Source: Synergistaceae bacterium UBA1037 (GTDB lineage Bacteria > Synergistota > Synergistia > Synergistales > Synergistaceae). Taken from it: DNA of 64,000 nucleotides. This document shows, piece after piece, positions 38,566 through 49,244 of the stretch. The first letter of the stretch is position 1. The number at the start of each line of letters is the position of its first letter. The stretch is taken from contig DCEE01000017.1 of assembly GCA_002316795.1 (NCBI GenBank), positions 1,246-65,245 on the forward strand, written 5' to 3'. The position numbers and the translations under genes were made by a program. The notes beneath the pieces were generated by a model that was given only the letters and a program-made list of their open reading frames with translations, had not been told where the DNA came from and searched no databases.

Positions 38566-40110
38566 CTATTCCCACTCTATAGTCGCCGGCGGCTTTCCTG
38601 TGATGTCAAGTACTACCCTGTTGATGGCAGGGACCTCATTGCATATCCTCCTGCTGACAGTATCCAGAAGCTCGTAGGGCAGGTGCACCCATTCAGCCGT
38701 CATAGCATCAAGCGATGAGACAGCTCTCAGGGCTGCTGTCTCTCCATAGGTCCTGACATCCCCTACGACTCCCACGCTGCGCACGGGAAGGAGTGCACAG
38801 AAAGCCTGCCATATGTCACTGTAAAGTCCAATTTTTTTTATCTCCTCTATAAAGATGGCATCAGCTTCCCTCAGCACATCCAGGCGCTCCTTCTTTAGCT
38901 CTCCGAGGCATCTTACCGCAAGCCCGGGGCCCGGGAAGGGATGTCTTTCAAGAAAGTGAGGTTCTATGCCCAGGGCTCTGCCGACCTCCCTGACTTCATC
39001 CTTAAACAGGTCACGAAGCGGTTCGAGAAGCTGCATTTTCATGTCATCGGGCAGCCCGCCTACGTTGTGGTGGCTCTTGATGACGTTTCCTCCGCCGTGT
39101 CCGCTCTCGACAACATCGGGATATATGGTGCCCTGAAGGAGCCAGTCCGATCCTCCGAGCCTGCGGGCCTCTTCTTCGAACACCCTTATGAAGAGCTCGC
39201 CTATTATCTTTCTCTTTTTTTCAGGATCTATCACTCCCGCCAGAGCTGAAAGGAATCTCTCCTCGGCGTCTACCTTGTGGACATTCAGCCTGAGGGACCG
39301 GTATGTCTCCATGACCTGGTCTGCTTCATTCTTCCTGAGAAGTCCGTGGTCGACAAAGATGCAGTGCAGGTTCTCTCCGACCGCTTTTGATGTGATCACT
39401 GCCGATACCGTGGAGTCCACTCCTCCAGAAAGGCCGCATATTACCCTGCCCGATCCGACCTTTTCACGGATCTTCTCGACTTCTTTGCCGATCCAGTCCA
39501 GACCAAGGTTCCAGTCTGGTGTACAGCCGCAGATATCAAATATGAATGCCGAAAGGATGTCGCTTCCTCTGGGAGTATGGGCCACTTCGGGGTGGAACTG
39601 CAGTGCGCTTATTCTTCCGTCCGGGGATTCAAAGCCTGCAAGGGAGCCGTTTTCGCTCAGAGCCGTCGCCTTAAATCCCTGAGGAAGTTCTGTGACCTGG
39701 TCCCAGTGGCTCATCCATACACTGGTCTCTTTATCGTCCTTCAGTCTGCCAAACAGGCGCGCATTTCCTGAAAGAGAGATCTTCGCCCTTCCGTACTCAG
39801 CTGCCTGCCCCTTCTTTACCGTGCCTCCGAACTGGTACGCGAGGAGCTGCATGCCGTAGCATATCCCCAGCACCGGAATATCAGAATCGAGAATGTGCAT
39901 CGGTATGGAAGGGGCATTCTTTTCAAGAACGCTCCTGGGGCCTCCTGAAATTATTATGCCCGACGGTGAAGAGGCCTCTATCTTGCCCTCTGGGGAGTCC
40001 CAGAAGAGTATCTCGCTGAAAACACCAAGTTCCCTTACCCTCCTGGCGATAAGCTGTGTGTACTGGGAGCCGCAGTCCAGTATGAGGATCTTGTTATCTC
40101 TCTTTTTCAT
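38566..40110 (-). CDS. guaA: GMP synthase (glutamine-hydrolysing)
   Basis: 514 residues. An N-terminal class I glutamine amidotransferase domain (ILDCGSQYTQLIARRV; nucleophile motif GICYGMQ) is followed by an ATP-pyrophosphatase domain with GLSGGVDSTV and the C-terminal dimerisation part (HPFPGPGLAVR, then DITGKPPATIEWE). It converts XMP to GMP. It has no partner gene here; its downstream flank is the accessory island and its upstream flank the groEL terminator. Confidence 0.97.
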   Translation of the reverse strand: MKKRDNKILILDCGSQYTQLIARRVRELGVFSEILFWDSPEGKIEASSPSGIIISGGPRSVLEKNAPSIPMHILDSDIPVLGICYGMQLLAYQFGGTVKKGQAAEYGRAKISLSGNARLFGRLKDDKETSVWMSHWDQVTELPQGFKATALSENGSLAGFESPDGRISALQFHPEVAHTPRGSDILSAFIFDICGCTPDWNLGLDWIGKEVEKIREKVGSGRVICGLSGGVDSTVSAVITSKAVGENLHCIFVDHGLLRKNEADQVMETYRSLRLNVHKVDAEERFLSALAGVIDPEKKRKIIGELFIRVFEEEARRLGGSDWLLQGTIYPDVVESGHGGGNVIKSHHNVGGLPDDMKMQLLEPLRDLFKDEVREVGRALGIEPHFLERHPFPGPGLAVRCLGELKKERLDVLREADAIFIEEIKKIGLYSDIWQAFCALLPVRSVGVVGDVRTYGETAALRAVSSLDAMTAEWVHLPYELLDTVSRRICNEVPAINRVVLDITGKPPATIEWE

Positions 40111-40204
40111 CTATAATACCTGCCCTTTCACAAACATACTCTTTCGCGCTAGTAAGTATGACATAAAGAGGCACCGATTTCCACTCTTCTGTTTATGCCG
40201 GATG

Positions 40205-40235
40205 AAAAAAAACAGACGGGGTCTCCCCCGTCTGT
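40205..40235 (-). terminator. intrinsic terminator after groEL
   Basis: A perfect 10-bp stem ACAGACGGGG/CCCCGTCTGT with a 4-nt loop, followed on the minus strand by eight T residues. It closes the groES-groEL operon 26 bp beyond the groEL stop. Confidence 0.95.
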
Positions 40236-40260
40236 CCTCTTATTTGTTTCTGATCCGGTA

Positions 40261-42232
<1,972 letters not shown>

Positions 42233-42268
42233 AAATTACCCCTCCTGTTGATTTTTTGTAATTTGATG

Positions 42269-42295
42269 TTAGCACTCACATTAATCGAGTGCTAA
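42269..42295 (-). promoter_or_regulatory. CIRCE operator (HrcA binding site)
   Basis: TTAGCACTC - 9 nt - GAGTGCTAA, a perfect match to the CIRCE inverted repeat bound by the HrcA repressor. It lies between the proposed promoter and groES, so heat-labile HrcA would block groESL transcription at normal temperature. hrcA itself is not in the window. Confidence 0.97.
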
Positions 42296-42311
42296 CTTCT
42301 TTTCGAGTGAA

Positions 42312-42340
42312 AGTTTAATAAGATCGACGTATTTTCTCAA
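42312..42340 (-). promoter_or_regulatory. probable groESL promoter
   Basis: TTGAGA (42335-42340), 17-bp spacer, TAAACT (42312-42317). The expected start near 42305 places CIRCE about 10-36 nt downstream, the usual arrangement. A TTGACA further upstream (near 42350) has no good -10. Confidence 0.5.
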
Positions 42341-42366
42341 ATGTGATCAGTGTCAAATATATATAA

Positions 42367-42482
42367 TTATGGCTTGTTAAATTGATTTTTCTGTGGATCT
42401 CGTCCGTTTTTGAACATACTTTGACTTTTGCTTATCTTACGTAGTTTCTACAGTATATTTACAGTATGGAGGCAAGCCATAA
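42367..42482. repeat. 116-bp segment bounded by a 10-bp inverted repeat, with internal direct repeats
   Basis: TTATGGCTTG at 42367-42376 is the exact reverse complement of CAAGCCATAA at 42473-42482. Inside lies the direct repeat TACAGTAT (42449-42456 and 42460-42467). It occupies part of the 344-bp non-coding gap between tsaD and groES; no ORF or known RNA was recognised in it. Could be a degenerate mobile repeat, an operator pair or chance. Confidence 0.35.
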
Positions 42483-42576
42483 ACAGGCCTCTGTTCGGCG
42501 CACAATTTTTAAAGATCGTTTCAGCCAAAGAGAATCGGGAGACCGGTTACAAAGGAAAGTATCCAGGATCAGGCCT

Positions 42577-43608
42577 TTACCAGATCTGCCATGAAGGGTC
42601 GGGAGAGAGTGAGAGGTCAGACCTGTTTCCCCTCATATAAGAGTCCACACCTGCGGAGGCTATCATCACGGCATTATCTGTGCACATTTTAAGAGGCGGG
42701 AGGAAAAGTTCCCAGTTCTCTTCTTCTGCAATCTCTTCAAGCCTTCTGCGAAGGCCTGTATTTGCCGCGACCCCGCCCGAAAGGGTCAGTCTTTTTATAC
42801 CTGTCGTTTCCGCAGCTAGCTTTATCTTGCAAGTAAGGGAAGCAATGACCGCCTTTTGGAAGGAGGCGCAGATATCCTCTTTTTTTATCGAGGTCCCGGT
42901 CTTCTCAGAACTTCTGATAATGTTCGCAGCCGCCGTCTTAAGTCCGCTGAAGCTGAATTCGACTTTATCCGTATTTGAAAGCGGTGTGGGAAGGGGGTAG
43001 CTTTCGGGGTCACCTGTGTACGAAAGCCTGTCTATCACCGGGCCTCCTGGATATCCCAGTCCCATCATCTTGGCGATCTTGTCATAAGCCTCTCCTGCAG
43101 CATCATCTCTGGTGGATCCGAGAAGTTCATACTCGCCGAAATCTTTAACGCAGACGATCTCGGTGTGTCCTCCCGAAACTATAGTTGATATGAAGGGCGG
43201 TGCCAGTTCCCTGTTCGCAGCAACATTTGCAAATATATGCCCCTCAAGGTGGTTCACTCCTATTATCGGCAGCTCCCATGCCTGGGAGAGTGCCTTGGCT
43301 GTCATCACCCCCACAAGAAGCGAACCCATAAGCCCCGGCCCCGCTGTGACGGCAATGAGGTCGATCTCCTCGGAAGGATAAAGTATCCCCGATACTTCCA
43401 GGACCTTTTCAAGAAGAGGCATGATCATTTCCTGATGCATCCTGGATGCCAGTTCCGGTACGACCCCTCCGTATACGGAGTGGGATTTGATCTGGCTTGA
43501 AATGACGGAGAAGAGGACTTCATTCCTGCCCTTCATCAGCGCAAGCGCAGTATCGTCGCAGCTCGTCTCAATGCCGAGAGTCACCATATCCTGCTGTTTC
43601 TTCAACAT
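42577..43608 (-). CDS. tsaD: tRNA threonylcarbamoyladenosine transferase subunit TsaD
   Basis: 343 residues from ATG 43608, which overlaps the stop of the zinc-ribbon gene (ATGTTGA) and has GGAGG 9 nt upstream; ATG 43587 (VTLGIETSCDDTAL follows) is the other option. It shows the ASKHA fold with the metal ligands HLEGHIFAN, the family motif GIETSCDDT and TLSGGVAANTGLR. With TsaB, TsaE and TsaC it makes t6A37 in ANN-reading tRNAs. It is one of the few universal genes, so identification is secure. Confidence 0.96.
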   Translation of the reverse strand: MLKKQQDMVTLGIETSCDDTALALMKGRNEVLFSVISSQIKSHSVYGGVVPELASRMHQEMIMPLLEKVLEVSGILYPSEEIDLIAVTAGPGLMGSLLVGVMTAKALSQAWELPIIGVNHLEGHIFANVAANRELAPPFISTIVSGGHTEIVCVKDFGEYELLGSTRDDAAGEAYDKIAKMMGLGYPGGPVIDRLSYTGDPESYPLPTPLSNTDKVEFSFSGLKTAAANIIRSSEKTGTSIKKEDICASFQKAVIASLTCKIKLAAETTGIKRLTLSGGVAANTGLRRRLEEIAEEENWELFLPPLKMCTDNAVMIASAGVDSYMRGNRSDLSLSPDPSWQIW

Positions 43609-43781
43609 CCGCATCTGCCTCCGCAGGAAGAACAATTCCCTCCGCTGCAGCTGTATGACCCCTTCTTTTTGGGTTCTCCCTCTTGGTGTATCAGTATCCT
43701 TGATCTGCACTTCGGGCATTTTTCGGCTGTCTTATCCGATTTGAAAACATTGCCGCACGAAGCGCATTTATACTTGTGCAT
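43602..43781 (-). CDS. small FmdB-like zinc-ribbon protein
   Basis: 59 codons, starting MHKYKCASCGNVFKSD. It has two CxxC pairs (Cys6/9 and Cys22/25: CASC and CPKC) forming a zinc ribbon and a glycine/cysteine-rich tail (SCSGGNCSSCGGRCGC), nine cysteines in all. This resembles FmdB-type putative regulatory proteins. It is wedged exactly between the stop of the secreted-protein gene (43782) and the tsaD start, overlapping tsaD by 7 bp; the fit in both directions supports it as real. Function unknown. Confidence 0.8.
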   Translation of the reverse strand: MHKYKCASCGNVFKSDKTAEKCPKCRSRILIHQEGEPKKKGSYSCSGGNCSSCGGRCGC

Positions 43782-44330
43782 TTATTTTGGCACCTTCCAT
43801 TTTATGAGGTCTTCTCCGTAGCCTACGGTGATCTCTTTGCCGGGTTTTGCATACTCCTGCGGGACCACAAAGGCAAACTGCCATGTCGTACCCGCGTCGA
43901 CCGTGCCGAAAGGATTCTTCCAGCTTGAAGAAATGACATCCTTTTTGGTCAGGTTATAGCCACCTATGCTTATCTTCTGCTCTTCTACCGTCCAAGGCTT
44001 GTTTGCCTCAAGGTTGGCAATGAAGAGGACCTTCTTTTTTGTCTCCGGCGACCCGTAGTACTGGTTCAGGTCATCGACCCACGGAGCAAGTCCCTGTTCA
44101 GCGGAAATCGCCTTGGACAGCTTCGCGTCGATGTAAATGAACTGTATCGTACCTCTTGAGCCAAGGATAAGGTCACCGAAGACCTCTCCCTCGACCCAGC
44201 AGTCTATCTGCCTTTCATCCAGCAGCGTCTCCAGATCCTTCTGACCTGCCTCTGCCTTAAACGATGCCGGAGAGAGAACGATGCATAACGTCAATAACAG
44301 GATCGGGAATAATAAATATTTTCTTTTCAC
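43782..44330 (-). CDS. secreted protein of unknown function
   Basis: About 182 residues from a GTG with AAGGGGG 6-8 nt upstream (VKRKYLLFPILLLTLCIV); a longer start at 44366 is possible. It has a signal peptide ending near SFKAEA-GQ, then a soluble domain with WVEGEVFGDLILGSRGTIQFIYID and a C-terminal VGYGEDLIKWKVPK. No family was recognised and no metal or catalytic motif stands out. It adjoins the zinc-ribbon gene without a gap. Probably periplasmic in this diderm. Confidence 0.75.
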   Translation of the reverse strand: MKRKYLLFPILLLTLCIVLSPASFKAEAGQKDLETLLDERQIDCWVEGEVFGDLILGSRGTIQFIYIDAKLSKAISAEQGLAPWVDDLNQYYGSPETKKKVLFIANLEANKPWTVEEQKISIGGYNLTKKDVISSSWKNPFGTVDAGTTWQFAFVVPQEYAKPGKEITVGYGEDLIKWKVPK

Positions 44331-44515
44331 TCTTACGCCCCCTTGATTATCAACAGATCGAAGCAAAGCGAATTATCTGCATATACTCTTCAATGATAAC
44401 ATCTAACAATAATTATTTACTGAACTTCCCTACTTGTTTCAGAAAGTAGATCCAAATCTCTTCATTTCGCTTTCCCTGATTATAGGCATGCGGGAAAGAC
44501 GGTGGGAAGATCGAG

Positions 44516-46072
44516 TTATTTTTTCTTTTTCAGCGCATCCTTGATCCATCCCCACTCAGAACAGCGGAGGAGTATCGTGGAGAGGGAATATAGGGCAACT
44601 CCGGCAAAGATCATCGCCGCCAGCCAGCCGGCCCTCATCAGGACTGATGCTGAAAGCGGATATGGCAGAAGCATTTTTAAAATATTAAGAGCAAGAAACA
44701 TCAATGCAGTGGAGAAGAATATCTTTGCGGTCCACTTCAGGCCGAATACACCCAGCGGCTCGCTCAGGTCCCTCGAAAGTGCCCACGCACCATAAAAGCT
44801 GGAGCATGTGAATGCAAGGGCTGTCGCTCCTGCAAGCCCGGCGTACTTAAAAGCCGGCATCAGCAATGTGCAGGCAACAAGGTTGACTGTCACGGTCACG
44901 CCGGTCACACCCACTGCTCCCCGCGGCATCCTTCTCGCATACATTGCCCTCAGAATGACCGTACTGCTCGCCATCCCCGGAAGGCCCAGGCCGTATATGG
45001 CAAGCACCGTTCCCGTAGCATGCCAGGCCCATTCGGTGAAGGCACCCCTGAAAAAGAGTATATGGACCGTCTCCTGTGAGAGTGCAAAGAGACCGACAGA
45101 TACGGGGAGTATCACAAAAAGGTCAAACCTCAGGGCGTCCCTGATAAAATCCCTGAATCCGGCCCTGTCCTCAGGGTCCTGGCGTGAAAGCATGGGAAGC
45201 ACGGCCTGCGATATAGCTATGACAAAAAGTCCAAGCGGAAGCTGGAGCACCCTGTCGGCATACGTGAGGACGGAGATCGACCCTCCTGTAAGGAATGAAC
45301 CGAACATCCTGCTGATAACGGGGTTCACCTGATTCAGCGACAATCCGGCTGCATATGGGAAGAAAAGGTACATCATACTCTTCAGTTCCTCATTTTTCCT
45401 TTTTGGCATGGAAGGCGTCAGAACGAGCCCCATCCTTCCGCACCAGTACCACTGCAGGATCATGTGACAGGCTCCTCCGATGAGGACTGCCGCGGAAAGG
45501 TTCCATATCGTCAGGTCTTTCATCGTTGCGACAATAAAGAGTATGTATGCGAGGTTGCTGACTGCGGGAGCGACTGCAGGGACAAAAAATGAACCCGTGC
45601 TGTTAAGTACTCCCATCGCCAGAGCTCCGACCGATACAAAGAGAAGGAATGGGAACATTATCCTGGTCAGGGATATCGCAAGCGCCCTTTCTTCGGCTGC
45701 GAATCCGGGGGCCATTATGCCCACAAGCACCGGAGCGAAAATTATTCCGACCGTTACAACAAAAGCGCCTCCGAGCATGAGAACTGAGAGAGCCTGCTTT
45801 GCCAGGTTCTCTGCCGAATCTTTGCCTTTGCTCTCAAGCGTCCTTGAAAAGACAGGCACGAAGGACGCAGAGAGCGCGCCCTCCGCCAGAAGCTGACGAG
45901 AAAGGTTCGCGAGGGTGTATGCAACATAGAATGCGTCAAGCTGGCGGGTCGCTCCGAACAGGGCTGCGGTGAGCATTTCCCTTACAAGCCCAAGTACCCT
46001 GCTTGCAAGAGTGCCGACCATCATCCTCATCGCATGTCTTACCATGCCCGGAAGGTTGTCGTTGCGGCTCAT
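44516..46072 (-). CDS. murJ: lipid II flippase MurJ
   Basis: 518 residues with about 14 membrane helices. Typical MurJ (MviN) features are GTLASRVLGLVREMLTAALFG, the AEGALSASFVPVFS segment and conserved charged residues within the first helices. It moves the peptidoglycan precursor lipid II across the inner membrane. It follows lptB by 16 bp and so is co-expressed with the envelope genes lptA and lptB. Confidence 0.95.
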   Translation of the reverse strand: MSRNDNLPGMVRHAMRMMVGTLASRVLGLVREMLTAALFGATRQLDAFYVAYTLANLSRQLLAEGALSASFVPVFSRTLESKGKDSAENLAKQALSVLMLGGAFVVTVGIIFAPVLVGIMAPGFAAEERALAISLTRIMFPFLLFVSVGALAMGVLNSTGSFFVPAVAPAVSNLAYILFIVATMKDLTIWNLSAAVLIGGACHMILQWYWCGRMGLVLTPSMPKRKNEELKSMMYLFFPYAAGLSLNQVNPVISRMFGSFLTGGSISVLTYADRVLQLPLGLFVIAISQAVLPMLSRQDPEDRAGFRDFIRDALRFDLFVILPVSVGLFALSQETVHILFFRGAFTEWAWHATGTVLAIYGLGLPGMASSTVILRAMYARRMPRGAVGVTGVTVTVNLVACTLLMPAFKYAGLAGATALAFTCSSFYGAWALSRDLSEPLGVFGLKWTAKIFFSTALMFLALNILKMLLPYPLSASVLMRAGWLAAMIFAGVALYSLSTILLRCSEWGWIKDALKKKK

Positions 46073-46088
46073 TTGGGAGATTTGACCC

Positions 46089-46835
46089 TTACCAGCTAAA
46101 ATCCGCGCCGAGGTAGAATTTTCTTGCCTCTTCGTTCGCCGTGATTTCCCCGGGCAGACCTTCCAAAAAAACTTTGCCCTGATGGATAAGGTAGGCTCTG
46201 TCGGTAATTGAAAGCGTCTCTCTGACGTTATGGTCTGTAAGAAGTATGCCGTAACCTTTTTTTTTCAGCTGTCTTATTATTATCTGCAGGTCAGCTACCG
46301 CTATTGGATCTATACCGCTGAATGGCTCGTCAAGAAGAATGAATGAGGGGTCAAGAGCCAGGCATCTCGCTATCTCAACGCGTCGCCTCTCTCCTCCTGA
46401 GAGAGAGACTCCAAGGATATTTTCGATCTGTTTAAGTCCATAACCCTCAAGCAGAGTCTCAATTTTTACATCGCGCTCTTCCTTGGCGATACCGGCCTCT
46501 TCAAGCACCAGTTCAAGGTTTTGCCTCACAGTAAGCTTCCTGAATACCGAAGCTTCCTGAGGAAGGTAACCAAGTCCCGTCCTGGCTCTCTCATACATGG
46601 GCAGGGGCGTGATATCTTTTTCTCCGTTGAAGACCCTTCCGGACTCAGGCATTATCCTTCCTATCATCATGTAAAAAGTGGTGCTTTTTCCCGCTCCGTT
46701 AGGTCCCAGAAGACCCACTATCTCACCTTTTTTTATTTCGATAGATACATTGTCGACTACTCTTCTTCTGTTGTAGGACTTAACGAGGTGTTCTGCCCGG
46801 AGCACCTCGAATTTAGATCTTACGGCAATTGCCAT
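46089..46835 (-). CDS. lptB: LPS export ABC transporter ATP-binding protein LptB
   Basis: 248 residues. It has a Walker A GPNGAGKST (about 39-47), YLPQEASVFRKLTVRQN Q-loop region typical of LptB, signature LSGGERRRVEIAR and Walker B FILLDEPFSGIDP. It powers lipopolysaccharide extraction from the inner membrane with LptF/LptG (not in window). It lies after lptA and before murJ. The Q-loop sequence favours LptB over the related branched-chain amino acid transporters. Confidence 0.95.
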   Translation of the reverse strand: MAIAVRSKFEVLRAEHLVKSYNRRRVVDNVSIEIKKGEIVGLLGPNGAGKSTTFYMMIGRIMPESGRVFNGEKDITPLPMYERARTGLGYLPQEASVFRKLTVRQNLELVLEEAGIAKEERDVKIETLLEGYGLKQIENILGVSLSGGERRRVEIARCLALDPSFILLDEPFSGIDPIAVADLQIIIRQLKKKGYGILLTDHNVRETLSITDRAYLIHQGKVFLEGLPGEITANEEARKFYLGADFSW

Positions 46836-46866
46836 TGCTCATTCCCCGCTTTTCGGCTTCTCTTCT

Positions 46867-47730
46867 TTAATTGCTCTTTTTCTCGTTAGTTATGAATGTG
46901 ATCTTCGAGTTGCCTATTGCTTCTATGTCGTTGGTGTCTTCGTGCATTATTATCGAATCCGCCGATACGGTTTTTCCGTCGCTGCGGACAGCCTTTGCGT
47001 TGCCTGACATAACAAACGTGGCCTTTGTTTTTGAATAAACTCCTTTTTCACCTGTTACCCTGCTTTTGAGGCCTTCCTTGTCAACGAAGTCCATAATTAC
47101 ATTGCCCACTGCCACCAACTCGCTTATTTCTTCATTTACGGTGGTGCCGTTAACAGAATCAGCGCTTACAACAAGCTTCTGCTTGATATCCTCGTACCTT
47201 TTAACTTTTTTGCCCCAGAACTTATTTTTTGTCTGACCTGCTTCATTTGCGATCAGAATATTATTTTCAGTCTTTGCGTCTACATTGCCTCTTGCTGTGT
47301 AGTTTTTCGTTCCCAGCTCCCAGAGCACATAATCAGCATCGATCTTCTCGTTCGTTCCCCGTGTCAGGTGTACCTTGCCAAAAGCCTCAGCAATACCATC
47401 ATTTTCTGCGCTTTTTGAACCTGTCCACTTGACTTTGTCTGCAGTCAGTTCAGTCTTTTCTGCAGGAAAGGTGCCCTTAACGTTCCCCTGAAGCGTGAAC
47501 TCGGAAGTTTCAGTACTTCCTTCCCCTTTGTCCCCCCAGAGTATGGCTCCCTCTCTTTTTATTATTACGTTCCCCACAGCCGAAATCTTTTTCGTGTTTA
47601 CGTTGTACTGGATGGTGTCAGCCGACATTGTGCCCTCGACCGGATCAGCAGAGAGGCCGGACTGCGCTGAGAATAACAGGATCAGAAGCGCGGCTGGAAT
47701 CGATTTAAGGATATTTTTCATGACTGGCAT
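46867..47730 (-). CDS. lptA: LptA/OstA-family LPS transport protein
   Basis: 287 residues with a signal peptide (KNILKSIPAALLILLFSAQSGLSA) and a repeated OstA-like beta-jellyroll pattern (ADTIQYNVNTKKISAVGNVII, later ADSVNGTTVNEEISELVAVGNVIM and ADSIIMHEDTNDIEAIGN). It is longer than E. coli LptA (185), with roughly two OstA units. It is expected to bridge LPS across the periplasm. Placement directly before lptB supports this; a combined LptA/LptC-like role cannot be excluded. Confidence 0.85.
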   Translation of the reverse strand: MPVMKNILKSIPAALLILLFSAQSGLSADPVEGTMSADTIQYNVNTKKISAVGNVIIKREGAILWGDKGEGSTETSEFTLQGNVKGTFPAEKTELTADKVKWTGSKSAENDGIAEAFGKVHLTRGTNEKIDADYVLWELGTKNYTARGNVDAKTENNILIANEAGQTKNKFWGKKVKRYEDIKQKLVVSADSVNGTTVNEEISELVAVGNVIMDFVDKEGLKSRVTGEKGVYSKTKATFVMSGNAKAVRSDGKTVSADSIIMHEDTNDIEAIGNSKITFITNEKKSN

Positions 47731-47805
47731 TAACAGACCTCATTCCCTGAAAATAGATCAAAGCAATATTCATGAACATACAGGCATATTTTACAGCCTA
47801 AATCA

Positions 47806-48639
47806 TCATTTGGTCTTAACGTTTTTGGCTTTATTCCATATTGTAAGGAAAATGTCATGGAGAAAGACAAAATAGTCCTGGTCTTTGGCAGGAGGGGGCA
47901 GTGTCAGCCTGTATTCATATCCTGTCGCCGCAGCCCTTATAATATCCGGGGTCCACGGATCCATAAGTATGAGCCAGTTACGCCTTTGAGCCTCATCCAG
48001 CGCGGCCTTGAGAGCCGTTGTGTCCCCTGCCTTCCATTTTTCCCATACGGGTGCCGGAGGCCTTACGGCACCGGTTATCGAGGAGCGTATCCATGTCCCT
48101 TCGGCTCCGGTTATGTCAAGCATCTTTGTGCTGCCCAGCAGATGCTTTCCGATATCTATGGTACTCTCTATCTTTGACTGGAACTCGGCAAGCCTTCTCT
48201 GAAAATAAGTGTACCTGCCCTTATCCTCTTCAGCCATTATCCTCATTACGCTCTGGGCAATAAACGGGAGCATAGCAGGGTCGAAGAAGGCGCTTCTCAG
48301 CTGTTCCCTGGTCATGGGCACCTCTTCGTATAGCAGCCTGAGGTTTTTATTGTTTCTTTTTATCCTGAAGTTTTCCGCGTCCTTTGCGTCTATCGCGATC
48401 ACGACCTCTCCAGATCTCGGGGAAGCAGTCTTCACTACATTACCGGAATTATCCCAGTTGGAAAGATAGCGGACATTTTTGGTGTCGCCGGATATGAAAG
48501 AGGCTATGAACCCCACCCAGGGTGAAGTCACAGCAAAACTGGCCGCACCCGCTTCCGCCGGCCGGAAGAATACGGCCATCAGAACGGAAAGGGTCAATAT
48601 TATCTTATTCATCCTTATACGGAGGGATGTTTCAGGCAT
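47806..48639 (-). CDS. TroA/ZnuA-like periplasmic protein lacking metal ligands
   Basis: 277 residues. The ATG at 48639 overlaps the pyrE stop as TGATG. It has a signal peptide (MNKIILTLSVLMAVFFRPAEA) and a layout like TroA-fold metal-binding lipoproteins: FAVTSPWVGFIASFISGDTKNV, a segment ending FFDPAMLPFIAQSVMRIMAEEDKGRY, then a long helix. The histidines that bind Zn/Mn in TroA are absent: WDNSGN replaces the PHxYEP region and AFFDP replaces HxWLDP. Only two histidines remain. No permease or ATPase genes adjoin. Metal-independent or structural function is likely. Confidence 0.6.
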   Translation of the reverse strand: MPETSLRIRMNKIILTLSVLMAVFFRPAEAGAASFAVTSPWVGFIASFISGDTKNVRYLSNWDNSGNVVKTASPRSGEVVIAIDAKDAENFRIKRNNKNLRLLYEEVPMTREQLRSAFFDPAMLPFIAQSVMRIMAEEDKGRYTYFQRRLAEFQSKIESTIDIGKHLLGSTKMLDITGAEGTWIRSSITGAVRPPAPVWEKWKAGDTTALKAALDEAQRRNWLILMDPWTPDIIRAAATGYEYRLTLPPPAKDQDYFVFLHDIFLTIWNKAKNVKTK

Positions 48640-49244
48640 CAGCCCGGACGGCTCCCCGGCTTGACAAGCGGCAGTCCCTCTTTGCAGAGCGGGCAGGCCT
48701 CCTCTTCGTAGAGCGGGAAACTGAGTTTCCACAGAGAGATAAGATCCCATCCCTTATATGCGTCCTCTGTACGCCTGTCGATGATCGCTCCTGAAGAGAC
48801 CCACTCCGCACCGCCCTCAACAAGTATCTCTGCCGTTTCTCTTGATGACTTGCCTGTAGTGACAACATCCTCGATCAGTGCAAAACGTACTTTTCCCGGA
48901 TGGGGGAAGCGTTTGAGCCTCATTATCCCTTCCTGTCTTTCACAGAAGATGAACGGGACTCCGAGCGCCCTCGCTGTTTCATGGCCGATTATCAGTCCTC
49001 CGAGAGCAGGAGAAAGTACCATCTCCGGCTTTGATGGAGCCAGCCTCTCAGCCAGCTTTTCTCCGGCGTAAGCCGCGAAACGTGGAAAACGGAGCATAAG
49101 CGCACACTGTATGTAGTGACCGCTGTGAAGTCCTGAGGTCAGCTTGAAATGGCCTTCCAGGTGAGCTCCGCTCTCCTTCATCATCTCAATGATCCTTGCT
49201 GTCACAGCTCCTTCGTCTTTGTTTAAGTGATCTGTCTCCATCAC
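48639..49244 (-). CDS. pyrE: orotate phosphoribosyltransferase
   Basis: 201 residues with the PRPP-binding motif LIEDVVTTGKSSRETAEIL and LSPALGGLIIGHETARALG. It converts orotate and PRPP to OMP. It overlaps pyrF by 4 bp (ATGA) upstream and the TroA-like gene by 1 bp downstream. A C-terminal Cys-containing tail (EEEACPLCKEGLPL) extends beyond the E. coli enzyme and resembles the longer archaeal/thermophile PyrE forms. Confidence 0.93.
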   Translation of the reverse strand: MMETDHLNKDEGAVTARIIEMMKESGAHLEGHFKLTSGLHSGHYIQCALMLRFPRFAAYAGEKLAERLAPSKPEMVLSPALGGLIIGHETARALGVPFIFCERQEGIMRLKRFPHPGKVRFALIEDVVTTGKSSRETAEILVEGGAEWVSSGAIIDRRTEDAYKGWDLISLWKLSFPLYEEEACPLCKEGLPLVKPGSRPG

